NCBI RefSeq assembly: GCF_900100495.1
Contig: NZ_FNCT01000002.1
Coordinates: 372,001 to 436,000 of the forward strand
Origin: Pseudomonas benzenivorans
Lineage (GTDB): Bacteria > Pseudomonadota > Gammaproteobacteria > Pseudomonadales > Pseudomonadaceae
Length of the DNA: 64,000 nucleotides
Direction of reading: 5' to 3'
The notes beneath the pieces are model-generated. The model searched no databases, was not told the DNA's origin, and saw nothing but the letters and a program-made list of their open reading frames with translations. Positions 22,254 to 32,733 of this stretch are shown here, in pieces (within the stretch, counting starts at the first letter, position 1; each line of letters begins with the position of its first letter). The position numbers were made by a program, and so were the translations under genes.

Positions 22254-22843
22254 AACCCCCGAATCTCGGCACGATTCAGCGCCAGCCACTGCAGGGCGAT
22301 GATGCTCGCCGCATTGTCGATGCGCCCGTCCTTGACCGCGTCCAGGGCATCCTCCAGCGGCCAGACATGCACGCGGATGTCCTCGCCCTCCTCCGCCAGG
22401 CCATGCACGCCGCCGACGCCCTCGCTGTCGCAGCGACCGATGTACAGGTGCACGCGCTCGTCCGAACCGCCGGGCGACGGGTAGTACTGGGTGATCGGCC
22501 ACAGCGCCCCCAGGCTCAGCCCCGCCTCCTCGCTCGCCTCGCGGTGCGCCACCTGCTCCGGCTGCTCGTCCTGCTCGATCAACCCGGCGACCAGTTCGAG
22601 CAGCCAGGGATTGGCGCTCTTCTCCAGGGCGCCGACGCGGAACTGCTCGATCAGCACCACGCTGTCGCGCTGCGGGTCGTAGGGCAGCACGCACACCGCA
22701 TCGTGGCGCACGAACAGCTCGCGGCTGAGCTGCGGCCCCATTTCGCCGGAGAACTGCCGATGGCGCAAATGCAGGCGATCGAGCCGGTAAAAGCCGCGAA
22801 AGCAGGCTTCCCGCTCGAGTATTTCAACATCGTCCCGTTGCAT
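22244..22843 (-). CDS. nudF: ADP-ribose pyrophosphatase (Nudix)
   Basis: A 199-residue Nudix hydrolase that splits ADP-ribose to AMP and ribose-5-phosphate. The Nudix box is intact: G, five residues, E, seven residues, then REASEEAGL (about residues 87-109). VRHDAVCVLPYDP and SPGGSDERVHLYIGRC are family features. It is the first gene of the nudF-DUF1249-cpdA-yqiA-parE run and starts 97 bp downstream of thiC, with a hairpin between them. Confidence 0.94.
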   Translation of the reverse strand: MQRDDVEILEREACFRGFYRLDRLHLRHRQFSGEMGPQLSRELFVRHDAVCVLPYDPQRDSVVLIEQFRVGALEKSANPWLLELVAGLIEQDEQPEQVAHREASEEAGLSLGALWPITQYYPSPGGSDERVHLYIGRCDSEGVGGVHGLAEEGEDIRVHVWPLEDALDAVKDGRIDNAASIIALQWLALNRAEIRGLWS

Positions 22844-22864
22844 AGCTACCCCCTGTTAACACGA

Positions 22865-22882
22865 ACGGGCCCGAAGGCCCGT
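22865..22882 (-). terminator. Hairpin between thiC and nudF
   Basis: ACGGGCC and GGCCCGT form a perfect 7-bp stem with a CGAA-type tetraloop, 59 bp after the thiC stop. The following minus-strand bases are only moderately T-rich, so it is a plausible but not strong intrinsic terminator. Confidence 0.5.
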
Positions 22883-22940
22883 CCTGGTCACGCCGCAGTC
22901 GGTTGCGCGCACTGGCGCAACCATCCGCATCTTGGCTCGA

Positions 22941-25041
<2,101 letters not shown>

Positions 25042-25250
25042 ATCAAGACACCCCGATAAAACCAACCGCTGAGTCAAAAAAGCCTGACCCATGCGTCGGA
25101 TAATGACGGCCACGCCAGGACCGGAGGCATTGTTGCGCGCAAGCAACATAGCTTGTTGCAAACTACACTCATGCCGTTGTAGGCGTGCCTTGACCCTCCT
25201 GCCGGCGCCCCTTAGCCTTGCCGATTACCGCCGAATCTAGGATTGCCCTA
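25042..25250. other. Intergenic region upstream of tolC with a short inverted repeat
   Basis: This gap lies between the thiC promoter and tolC. It holds an inverted repeat TGTTGC/GCAACA (25131-25148) with a further TTGTTGC copy at 25153-25159. A good sigma-70 promoter is not obvious. AGGA sits about 10 bases before the tolC ATG. Nothing in it looks like a gene. Confidence 0.4.
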
Positions 25251-26687
25251 ATGTTGCGCAGACTCTCCCTGGCTCTTGCCGTGGCCTCCGCTTCCGCCGG
25301 ATTGGCCTGGGCCGAACAGGCCCCGCTGTCCACCAAAACAGACCTGGTCACGGTGTATCAGGAAGCCGCCAACAACAACGCCGACCTGGCGGCCGCGCGC
25401 GCCGACTACCAGGCCCGCCGCGAGGTGGTGCCACAAGCGCGTTCCGGCCTGCTGCCAAACCTTTCGGCCGGCGCCAACCTGAGCGACACCCGCACCGAGA
25501 TCGATTCGCCGGCCATCACCAGTTCGCGCAGCGGCACGGTGTACCAGGCCAACCTGAGCCAGCCGCTGTTCCGCGCCGACCGCTGGTTCCAGCTGCAGGC
25601 TGCCGAAGCCACCAGCGAGCAAGCCGCCCTGGAGCTGTCCGCCACCGAGCAGAACCTGATCCTGCAGAGCGCCGAAACCTACTTCGCGGTGCTCCGCGCC
25701 CAGGACTTCCTGGCCTCGACCAAGGCCGAAGAGGCGGCGTTGAAGCGCCAGCTCGACCAGGCCAACGAACGTTTCGACGTCGGCCTGTCGGACAAGACCG
25801 ACGTGCTCGAAGCCCAGGCCGGTTTCGATACCGCACGGGCCAACCGGATCATCGCCGAACGTCGGGTAGACGACGCCTTCCAGGCGCTGATCACCCTGAC
25901 CAACCACGACTACAGCGCCATCGAGGGCATCCAGCACACCCTGCCGATCCTCGCGCCGACACCGAACGACGCCAAGGCCTGGGTCGACACCGCCGCCGCG
26001 CAGAACCTCAACCTGCAAGCCAGCAACTACGCCGTGGCGGCTGCCGAGGAAACCCTGCGCCAGCGCAAATCCGGTCACGCGCCGACTCTGGATGCGGTGG
26101 CCAGCTACCAGAAGGGCGATAACGACAGCCTCGGTTTCAGCAACACCGGCACCCCGCCGACCTTCAGCGGCGATGTCGAGCAGCGCTCGATCGGCCTGCA
26201 GCTGAACATCCCGCTGTACAGCGGCGGCCTGACCAGCTCGCAGGTGCGCGAGGCCTACCAGCGCCTGAACCAGACCGAACAGCTGCGCGAAAGCCTGCGC
26301 CGCCAGATCGTGCAGGACACCCGCGACCTGCATCGCGCGGTGAACACCGACGTGGAAACCGTACAGGCGCGCAAACAGTCGATCATCTCCAACCAGAGCG
26401 CCCTGGAAGCCACCGAAATCGGCTACCAGGTCGGCACCCGCAACATCGTCGACGTGCTCGACGCGCAGCGCCAGCTGTACAACTCGGTGCGCACCTACAA
26501 CGACGCGCGCTACGACTACATCCTCAACAACCTGCGTCTCAAGCAGGCCGCCGGCACCCTCAGCCCGGCCGACCTGGAAGCCCTCGGCAACTTCCTCAAG
26601 CCGGACTACGACCCGGACAAGGACTTCCTCCCGCCGGACCTGGCCAAGGCCGCCGAAGCCCAGCTGCGCGGCGGCCAGGATTACTGA
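25251..26687 (+). CDS. tolC: TolC-family outer membrane channel protein (OpmH-like)
   Basis: A 478-residue outer-membrane export duct for tripartite efflux pumps and type I secretion. It has a signal peptide (RRLSLALAVASASAGLAWA, cleaved near residue 22) and two repeated halves, each with long helical hairpins. Family features include YFAVLRAQDFLASTKAEEAA, RFDVGLSDKTDVLEAQAGF and the second-half counterpart YQVGTRNIVDVLDAQRQLYN. The gene after thiC in P. aeruginosa is, as I recall, the TolC orthologue OpmH. The ATG at 25251 gives a proper signal peptide; an upstream in-frame start would spoil it. An intrinsic terminator follows. Confidence 0.93.
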   Translation: MLRRLSLALAVASASAGLAWAEQAPLSTKTDLVTVYQEAANNNADLAAARADYQARREVVPQARSGLLPNLSAGANLSDTRTEIDSPAITSSRSGTVYQANLSQPLFRADRWFQLQAAEATSEQAALELSATEQNLILQSAETYFAVLRAQDFLASTKAEEAALKRQLDQANERFDVGLSDKTDVLEAQAGFDTARANRIIAERRVDDAFQALITLTNHDYSAIEGIQHTLPILAPTPNDAKAWVDTAAAQNLNLQASNYAVAAAEETLRQRKSGHAPTLDAVASYQKGDNDSLGFSNTGTPPTFSGDVEQRSIGLQLNIPLYSGGLTSSQVREAYQRLNQTEQLRESLRRQIVQDTRDLHRAVNTDVETVQARKQSIISNQSALEATEIGYQVGTRNIVDVLDAQRQLYNSVRTYNDARYDYILNNLRLKQAAGTLSPADLEALGNFLKPDYDPDKDFLPPDLAKAAEAQLRGGQDY

Positions 26688-26717
26688 ATGGCTCACGCTG
26701 AGTGATCCGGATGAAGA

Positions 26718-26743
26718 AGCCTGACGCGAGTCGGGCTTTTTTT
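26718..26743 (+). terminator. Intrinsic terminator after tolC
   Basis: AGCCTGAC and GTCGGGCT form an 8-bp stem with a GCGA loop (one G-T pair), followed by seven T residues. It lies 30 bp past the tolC stop. Confidence 0.9.
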
Positions 26744-26777
26744 CGGCAGCGCGCCGCGGACTGGCGCGGTACGCGCG

Positions 26778-26809
26778 GCGCACCCTACGGGGGCTAATGT
26801 AGGGTGCGC
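26778..26809. repeat. Inverted repeat of GTAGGGTGCGC type
   Basis: GCGCACCCTAC and GTAGGGTGCGC form a perfect 11-bp inverted repeat around a 10-base loop, in the gap between the tolC terminator and the end of waaA. The GTAGGGTGCGC word recurs between genes in many Pseudomonas genomes in my experience, so this is probably a REP-like dispersed palindrome. It could also help end waaA transcripts. Confidence 0.6.
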
Positions 26810-26837
26810 GGGGCCGCCCAGGCCGTGCGCACCACGG

Positions 26838-28133
26838 CTAACTGCCGGACTGCCGCAACAGCCGCCCCAGCCCTTCCAGCAGCCGCGCCAGCGCGCCCTG
26901 GTTGGCCTGCAGCACCGCCAGGCCCGCCTCGCGCATCCGCTGCGCCTCGGCCGGCTCGCGCCACAGGCGATCGACCTGCTGTGCCAGGCCTTGGGTGTCC
27001 GCCACTTCGCCCAGGGCGCCGGCCTCGCGCAGCTGCGCGGCGATCTCAAGGAAGTTGAACAGGTGCGGGCCGCTGAGCACCGGCTTGCCCAGCGCCGCCG
27101 GCTCCAGCAGGTTGTGCCCGCCATTGGCCACCAGGCTGCCGCCGACGAAGGCCAGGTCGGCCAGGGCATAGAGGAACAGTAACTCGCCCATGGTGTCGCC
27201 CAGCAGCACCCGATCGCCCGCCGCCAGCGGCTCGCTAGCAGAGCGCCGGCGCGTGGCGAAGCCTTCGCGCCGGCACAGTTCGAACACCGGCGCGAAACGC
27301 TCGGGATGACGCGGCACCAGGATCAGCAGCGCATCCGGCCACCGTTCGAGCAGCTGGCGATGGGCGGCCAAGACCAGCTCGTCTTCGCCGGCATGGGTAC
27401 TGGCGGCGATCCATACCGGCCGCGCCATCCCCCCCCACTGCGCGCGCAGGGTCGCGGCGCGGCGCGCTAGCTCCGGGTCGATATGCAGGTCGAACTTGAT
27501 CGAGCCGGTCACCTCGACGCATTCGGCCCGCGCGCCCAGGCGGCGGAAGCGCTCGGCCTCGGCGGCGGTCTGCACGGCGATCAGGCTCAGCTCGGCGAGC
27601 ATCGGCGCGGTCAGCCGGGCGAAGCGTGCGTAACCGCGCGCCGAGCGCTCGGACAGCCGCGCGTTGGCCAGCGCCACGGGAATCCCGCGGCGCGCGCACT
27701 GATGGATGTGGTTGGGCCACAGCTCGGTTTCCATGATCAGCGCGAGCTTCGGCTGCACCCGCGCGAGGAAGCGCGCCGCGGCCCAGGGCAGGTCGTAGGG
27801 CAGGTAGCAGTGCTGCACCCGTCCGCGATAGTCGGCCCCGCCGAACAACGCCTGGATGCGCTCGGAGCCGGTCGGGGTCATGCAGGTGACAGTGATCGGC
27901 AGGTCCGGATAGCGCGCCAACAACTCGCGGATCAACGGCGCTGCGGCGATGCTCTCGCCCACCGACACCGCATGCAGCCAGATGCCGCCCGGCTGGAGCG
28001 GCGGCAGGCGGTAGGCGAAGCGCTCGGCGATCCGCCGCGCATAGGCCGGCGCGCGCCAGGCGCGGTAGCCCAGGCGCACGGCGACCAGCGGCAGGCCGAG
28101 GTGAAACAGCAGGGTATAGAGGTGACGGTTCAT
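26838..28133 (-). CDS. waaA: Kdo (3-deoxy-D-manno-octulosonate) transferase
   Basis: A 431-residue inner-membrane GT-B glycosyltransferase (GT30) that adds Kdo residues from CMP-Kdo to the lipid A precursor. An N-terminal hydrophobic helix (LYTLLFHLGLPLVAVRLGY) anchors it. Family motifs include IWLHAVSVGESIAAAPLI with the catalytic Glu near residue 60, METELWPN, and GGSLVANGGHNLLEPAALGK in the C-terminal nucleotide-binding half. The start is the ATG at 28133; the frame is open further upstream but only this start gives the normal N-terminus. It is followed by a repeat rather than another coding gene. Confidence 0.96.
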   Translation of the reverse strand: MNRHLYTLLFHLGLPLVAVRLGYRAWRAPAYARRIAERFAYRLPPLQPGGIWLHAVSVGESIAAAPLIRELLARYPDLPITVTCMTPTGSERIQALFGGADYRGRVQHCYLPYDLPWAAARFLARVQPKLALIMETELWPNHIHQCARRGIPVALANARLSERSARGYARFARLTAPMLAELSLIAVQTAAEAERFRRLGARAECVEVTGSIKFDLHIDPELARRAATLRAQWGGMARPVWIAASTHAGEDELVLAAHRQLLERWPDALLILVPRHPERFAPVFELCRREGFATRRRSASEPLAAGDRVLLGDTMGELLFLYALADLAFVGGSLVANGGHNLLEPAALGKPVLSGPHLFNFLEIAAQLREAGALGEVADTQGLAQQVDRLWREPAEAQRMREAGLAVLQANQGALARLLEGLGRLLRQSGS

Positions 28134-28191
28134 GGCGGCGCAGCTTAACAAAGCGGCCCCAGGCTGCAAGCACCGACGCAACGCTCCAGCC

Positions 28192-29076
28192 CTAACCGAT
28201 ATGCTGCAGATGCTCGGCCAGGCTGCTGGCCAGCCAGTTTGCCGCGGGCCCCAGCGCCTCATCGCGGCGGCAGACCAGCTCGACCACCAGCGCTGGCGGC
28301 GTCCAGTCGCTGCGCAGTTCGACCAGCTGCCCCTGGTAGGTCGGGTATTGCGCCACATGGCGCGGCAGCCAGGCCCAGCCGAGGCCGCGCAGCAGCAGTT
28401 CGGCCATGGCGTAGAAGCTGTCGGCGCGCCATACCAGCGGGCTGATCTGTTCGCCGCCGGGGTAATGGCTGTCCTGCGGCGCCATCAGCAGTTGTCGGTG
28501 GCGCGCCAGCTCGCGCCGATCGGCATAGGCCTGGCGGGCCAGGGCATGCCCGGCGCCGCACACCGTGACCATCTCGATGGTGCCCAGGCGCTGGCGCTCC
28601 AAGGCCTGCGGCATCTGCTCATGGTGGAACAGCAGGCCGAGGTCGGCGCGACGCTCCAGCAGCTTGCGCGCCACGTCGCCCTGGGCGCCACTGGCCAGTT
28701 GCACCTCCAGCAGCGGGAAGGCCCGGGCCAGGGCCTCCAGGCTGGCCAGCACCGGCTGGTAGGGCATGGCCTCGTCCTGGGCCAGGCGCAGCCGCGCCTC
28801 CTCGCCGCGCGCCAGGCCCATGGCCCGCCCCTCCAGGCGCTCGCACTGCTGCAGCACCGCCCGCGCCTCCTCCAGCAGGGCCGCGCCGGCCTCGCTCAGG
28901 CGCGGCTGACGGCCGCTGCTGCGCTCGAACAGCCGCACGCCGAGATCGGCCTCCAGCAGGGCGATGCCGCTGCTCACCGCCGACTGCGCACGCTGCAAGC
29001 GCCGGGCGGCGGCGGAGAACGACTGGCCCTCGACGACGCCGACGAACAGGCGGATCTGCTCCAGGTTCCACTGCAT
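28192..29076 (-). CDS. LysR-family transcriptional regulator
   Basis: A 294-residue regulator. The N-terminal winged helix-turn-helix is clear (LEQIRLFVGVVEGQSFSAAA, then RLQRAQSAVSSGIALLEADL). The C-terminal half is the usual periplasmic-binding-like effector domain. It is divergent from an SMR efflux gene across 88 bp, the classic layout for a LysR regulator controlling its neighbour, and matches what I recall as PA4989. The start is the ATG at 29076 with GGGAG upstream. The effector is unknown. Confidence 0.9.
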   Translation of the reverse strand: MQWNLEQIRLFVGVVEGQSFSAAARRLQRAQSAVSSGIALLEADLGVRLFERSSGRQPRLSEAGAALLEEARAVLQQCERLEGRAMGLARGEEARLRLAQDEAMPYQPVLASLEALARAFPLLEVQLASGAQGDVARKLLERRADLGLLFHHEQMPQALERQRLGTIEMVTVCGAGHALARQAYADRRELARHRQLLMAPQDSHYPGGEQISPLVWRADSFYAMAELLLRGLGWAWLPRHVAQYPTYQGQLVELRSDWTPPALVVELVCRRDEALGPAANWLASSLAEHLQHIG

Positions 29077-29164
29077 AACCAATCTCCCATACAGATAGGT
29101 AATCACTTTATCCCATCGCCAGGTTGCTTAGAATCGGCCGCAGACCTTACTGGAGGACTCGCCC

Positions 29165-29497
29165 ATGTCCGGCTATCTCTACCTCGCCGTCGCCATCACC
29201 GCCGAAGTGATCGCCACCACCTCGATGAAGGCGCTGGACGGCCTCAACAAGCCGCTGCCCCTGCTGCTGGTGGTGCTCGGCTATGCGATTTCCTTCTGGA
29301 TGCTCAGCCTGGTGGTGAAAACCATCCCGGTCGGCATCGCCTACGCGGTGTGGGCGGGCCTCGGCATCGTGCTGGTGAGCATCGCCGCGATTGTGCTCTA
29401 CCAGCAGCGACTGGACCTGCCGGCCATGCTCGGCATGGGCCTGATCGTCTGCGGCGTGGTGGTGATCCAGCTGTTCTCGCACAGCGTCGTGCATTGA
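29165..29497 (+). CDS. SMR-family multidrug efflux protein (EmrE-like)
   Basis: A 110-residue four-helix inner-membrane proton antiporter. The essential membrane glutamate is at residue 14 (AVAITAEVIATTSMKA), exactly as in EmrE. The aromatic stretch GIAYAVWAGLGIV includes the conserved Trp. It would act as an antiparallel dimer exporting quaternary ammonium or cationic dyes; the true substrate cannot be told from sequence. Probable regulation is by the divergent LysR gene. A TAGAAT -10-like hexamer lies at 29129-29134. Confidence 0.93.
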   Translation: MSGYLYLAVAITAEVIATTSMKALDGLNKPLPLLLVVLGYAISFWMLSLVVKTIPVGIAYAVWAGLGIVLVSIAAIVLYQQRLDLPAMLGMGLIVCGVVVIQLFSHSVVH

Positions 29498-29564
29498 CCC
29501 GACAACCAGCGCCGCGGCCCTGACAGGTTATACTGCGCGCCCCGTTTTCCATCGAGGCGCGCGC

Positions 29565-30737
29565 ATGTCCCAAGCTCTGAGCACTGACGTCCTGATCGTC
29601 GGCGGCGGTATCGCCGGCCTCTGGCTGAATGCGCGCCTGCGCCGCCAGGGCTTCGCCACCCTGCTGGTGGAAAACGCCACGCTCGGTGGCGGGCAGAGCG
29701 TCAGGTCGCAGGGGATCATCCACGGCGGTGCCAAATACGCCCTGCACGGTGCCCTGAGCGGCGCCTCGGAAGCCATCGCCGACATGCCGCGGCGCTGGCG
29801 CGAAGCCCTGAGCGGCAGCGGCGAGCTGGACCTCTCCGGCGTGCGCCTGCTGTCCGACGCCCACTACCTGTGGTCGCCCGGCAGCCTGGCCGGCAATATC
29901 ACCAGCTTCTTCGCCAGCAAGGCGGTGCGCGGCCGGGTCGACCAGGTCAAGGGCGAACAGCTGCCGCCGGCGCTGCAACACCCGAAATTCAAGGGCAAGG
30001 TCTACCGCCTGGCCGAACTGGTGCTCGACGTGCCAAGCCTGATCGCACGCCTGGCCGAGCTGGCCGGCGACGGCCTGCTGGCCGGCGAACGCATCGAGCC
30101 GCTGCTGGAGCAGGGCGAATTGGTCGGCCTGCGCGTCGACGGTCGGGCGATTCGCGCCCAGCGCATCGTCCTCAGCGCCGGCCGCGGCAACGCCGAGCTG
30201 CTCGCCGCGCTCGGCCTCGACCAGCCCGCGCAGCAGCTGCGCCCGCTGCACATGGTGCTGGTCAAGGGGCCGACGCTGAAGCCGCTGTATGCCCATTGCC
30301 TGGGCGGCGGGCCGAAGCCGCGGGTCACCGTCACCAGCCACCCGGCCGCCGACGGCCAGTGGGTCTGGTACCTCGGCGGCGACCTGGCCGAAGCCGACGG
30401 CGTGGCCCGCGACCCGGCCGCGCAGATCGACGCCGCGCAGAAGGAACTCGGCGCGCTGCTGCCGTGGATCGACCTGAGCAGCGCGCACTGGGCCACCCTG
30501 CGGGTCGAGCGCGCCGAGCCGGCGCAATCCGGCCTGGTGCGCCCGGACAACGCCTTTCTCGCCGAACGGGACAGGCTGCTGGTCGGTTGGCCGACTAAAC
30601 TGGCCTTAGCCCCGGACTTCGCCGACCGCGTGCTGGCGGCTCTCGACCGTGACGGCCTGCAACCCGCCAGCCATGCACCGCTGCCGGAGCTGCCGCGCCC
30701 GGCCATCGCGCGCCCCGCCTGGGAGGAACTGTTCTGA
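29565..30737 (+). CDS. FAD-dependent oxidoreductase (PA4991-like)
   Basis: A 390-residue DAO-fold flavoprotein. The N-terminal ADP-binding motif is VLIVGGGIAGLWLNARLRRQ (G-x-G-x-x-G). A second region near residue 202 (RIVLSAGRGNAELLAALG) is the usual FAD contact. The substrate is unknown. Its TGA stop shares one base with the start of the aldo/keto reductase gene, so the two are translationally coupled. A TATACT hexamer (29529-29534) lies 30 bp upstream, but I see no good -35. Confidence 0.8.
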   Translation: MSQALSTDVLIVGGGIAGLWLNARLRRQGFATLLVENATLGGGQSVRSQGIIHGGAKYALHGALSGASEAIADMPRRWREALSGSGELDLSGVRLLSDAHYLWSPGSLAGNITSFFASKAVRGRVDQVKGEQLPPALQHPKFKGKVYRLAELVLDVPSLIARLAELAGDGLLAGERIEPLLEQGELVGLRVDGRAIRAQRIVLSAGRGNAELLAALGLDQPAQQLRPLHMVLVKGPTLKPLYAHCLGGGPKPRVTVTSHPAADGQWVWYLGGDLAEADGVARDPAAQIDAAQKELGALLPWIDLSSAHWATLRVERAEPAQSGLVRPDNAFLAERDRLLVGWPTKLALAPDFADRVLAALDRDGLQPASHAPLPELPRPAIARPAWEELF

Positions 30738-31555
30738 TGCACGCCTTGCACACCCTGCACAACCTGTACCGCCCGCTGGGCGCCACCGGCCTGCTGGTCT
30801 CGCCGCTGGGCCTCGGCACGGTCAAGCTCGGCCGCGACCAGGGGGTGAAATACCCCAACGGCTTCCGCATCCCGGACGACGCCGCGGCGCGCGAGCTAAT
30901 CGCCCAGGCCCATGATCTGGGCATCAACCTGATCGACACCGCCCCGGCCTACGGCAGCAGCGAAGAGCGCCTCGGCCCGCTGCTGCGCGGCCAGCGCCAG
31001 CACTGGGTGATCGTCAGCAAGGTCGGCGAGGAGTTCGACGCCGGCCAGTCGCGCTTCGACTTCAGCCCCGCGCACACGCGCTTCTCGGTGGAACGCAGCC
31101 TCCAGCGCCTGGAAACCGACTTCATCGACCTGGTGCTGGTGCATTCGGACGGCAACGATGTCGCCATCCTGCAAGACAGCGGCGTCTACCAGACCCTCGC
31201 CGAGCTCAAGCGCGAAGGCAAGATCCGTGGCTTCGGCCTCTCCGGCAAGACCGTCGCCGGCGGCCTGCTGGCGCTCGAACAGGGCGACTGCGCGATGGTC
31301 ACCTACAACCTGGGCGAGCAGAGCGAGTTGCCGGTCCTCGACTACGCCGAAGCCCATGGCAAAGGCATCCTGGTCAAGAAGGCCCTGGCCAGCGGGCATG
31401 CCTGCCTGGAGCCGGGCATCGATCCGGTGCGCGCCAGCTTCGAGCTGATCTTCGCCCACCCGGCGGTGAGCAGCGCGATCGTCGGCACCATCGATCCGCA
31501 GCACCTGGCCCATAATGTCGCGACCGCCGCGGCGGTGATTCAGGACATTGCCTGA
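30737..31555 (+). CDS. Aldo/keto reductase
   Basis: A 272-residue TIM-barrel NADPH-dependent oxidoreductase. The catalytic tetrad can be located: Asp in NLIDTAPAYGSSEERLG, Tyr in the same stretch, Lys in WVIVSKVGEE and His in LVLVHSDG. The C-terminus (SAIVGTIDPQHLAHNV) fits the AKR cofactor site. Its ATG overlaps the preceding oxidoreductase stop (TGATG), suggesting a shared but unidentified pathway. Matches PA4992 as I recall it. Confidence 0.85.
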   Translation: MHALHTLHNLYRPLGATGLLVSPLGLGTVKLGRDQGVKYPNGFRIPDDAAARELIAQAHDLGINLIDTAPAYGSSEERLGPLLRGQRQHWVIVSKVGEEFDAGQSRFDFSPAHTRFSVERSLQRLETDFIDLVLVHSDGNDVAILQDSGVYQTLAELKREGKIRGFGLSGKTVAGGLLALEQGDCAMVTYNLGEQSELPVLDYAEAHGKGILVKKALASGHACLEPGIDPVRASFELIFAHPAVSSAIVGTIDPQHLAHNVATAAAVIQDIA

Positions 31556-31577
31556 CCCCGTCAAGCGCTGCGCGCAA

Positions 31578-31620
31578 TTGTGGGAGCGGCCGGGCGGCGC
31601 TCCGCTGCAGCCGCGAAAAA
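31578..31620. repeat. REP-like palindromic element
   Basis: The sequence TTGTGGGAGCGG followed by GGAGCG/CGCTCC pairing and a GCAGCCGCGAAAAA tail resembles the common Pseudomonas REP family (TGTGGGAGCGGxxxxxCCGCGAA). It sits between the aldo/keto reductase and the next gene and may also act as the operon's terminator. Confidence 0.6.
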
Positions 31621-31709
31621 TCACCCACGCGACCACGCCCGGCAGATAGATTGAGGCCTCGCCATATCCGCCCGGCGAACCGCCCGCCCCGAACCCAAGA
31701 GGAGCCGAG

Positions 31710-32669
31710 ATGCCGCGCACGCTGATCCGCAAAGACCCCAGCGCCTTCAAGACCCTGCCGCTGTTCGTCGAGGCCACCCCGGACGGCCTGACCTACCAGG
31801 GCCTGGGCCGGCCGCTGAATTTCCGCGAGATGCTCGCGCGGCGCAAGGCGGTCGCAGTGAGCGACAACCAGCGCTTCGCCGTGGAGCTGGCCAACCTGGG
31901 GGTTTCCGTGCGCCTGACCCTGAGCTGGCAGGGCCGCGACTACTGGCTGCTGGTGCGCCAGCGCCGCCTGGACCGCGGCGACGTGGTGCTCAAGCTGATT
32001 TCCGGCTACGTCCCGGCCCACGAGCTGAACCTGCCACTGCTCACCGCCATCCAGGAAGTCGCCGAGGAGTGCCTGCTGGAGACGCCTGAAGGCTGGCTGG
32101 CCGGACGTTTCGGCGACACCTGGCTGCCAACGCCGTACCAGGGGCCGCTGCGCTACCGCGAGAGCGTGCACTTTCGCCTGAGCCCGCTGTCCGGTGCGGC
32201 GCGCCCGGTGCACTGCGGCAAGCTGACCCTGCTCGAACGCCCGCGCGCCTACGTGCACCTGCCGACTGCCTCGCTGCAACTGGTCTACGACCTGTGCCTG
32301 GAGCTGCCGAAAGAGACCCGGCAGCTCAGCCTGCTGCATGCCGACGAACACCTGGAGGACGGCCAGCTGGTCGCCCGCCTCGACCGCGCGCGACCGGATC
32401 TGTACCTGATCCCGCTGGCTCAGGGTCGACCGACCGCCGAGCTGTTCACCCTCCACAAGGGCCAGCTGAAGACGGCCAGCACCCGCGGCCTGTGGCTGGC
32501 GGAAAGCTTCGCCGCGCAGGACGGCTGGCTGGTGCGCGACGAGCGCATCCGCTGGAAGGACTGGCTGCGCCAGCAGAACATCGCCGCCCCGGCGCCCAAG
32601 AGTCCGCCGCGACCGCGGCCGCCGGGCACGCCAGCCGCGCCCAAGCTGAACGCCGCCCAGCCGGGCTGA
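31710..32669 (+). CDS. Conserved protein with a degenerate Nudix box
   Basis: A 319-residue protein that I cannot assign to a characterised function. Residues 99-121 resemble a Nudix box: Gly99, five residues, Glu105, nine residues, then QEVAEECL. The canonical box is G-x5-E-x7-REUXEEXGU, so there are two extra residues and Gln replaces the Arg. The surrounding strands (WLLVRQRRLDRGDVVLKLIS) fit a Nudix beta sheet. The C-terminal 30 residues are Pro/Ala-rich. GAGGAG precedes the ATG. It stands alone between a REP-like element and convergent acyl-CoA dehydrogenase genes. Confidence 0.55.
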   Translation: MPRTLIRKDPSAFKTLPLFVEATPDGLTYQGLGRPLNFREMLARRKAVAVSDNQRFAVELANLGVSVRLTLSWQGRDYWLLVRQRRLDRGDVVLKLISGYVPAHELNLPLLTAIQEVAEECLLETPEGWLAGRFGDTWLPTPYQGPLRYRESVHFRLSPLSGAARPVHCGKLTLLERPRAYVHLPTASLQLVYDLCLELPKETRQLSLLHADEHLEDGQLVARLDRARPDLYLIPLAQGRPTAELFTLHKGQLKTASTRGLWLAESFAAQDGWLVRDERIRWKDWLRQQNIAAPAPKSPPRPRPPGTPAAPKLNAAQPG

Positions 32670-32733
32670 GCAGCGTCGCCTGGCGCATCGTTTGACTGGC
32701 TATTGCAGCCAGCAGGCTGAGAGAGTCGCCGCG

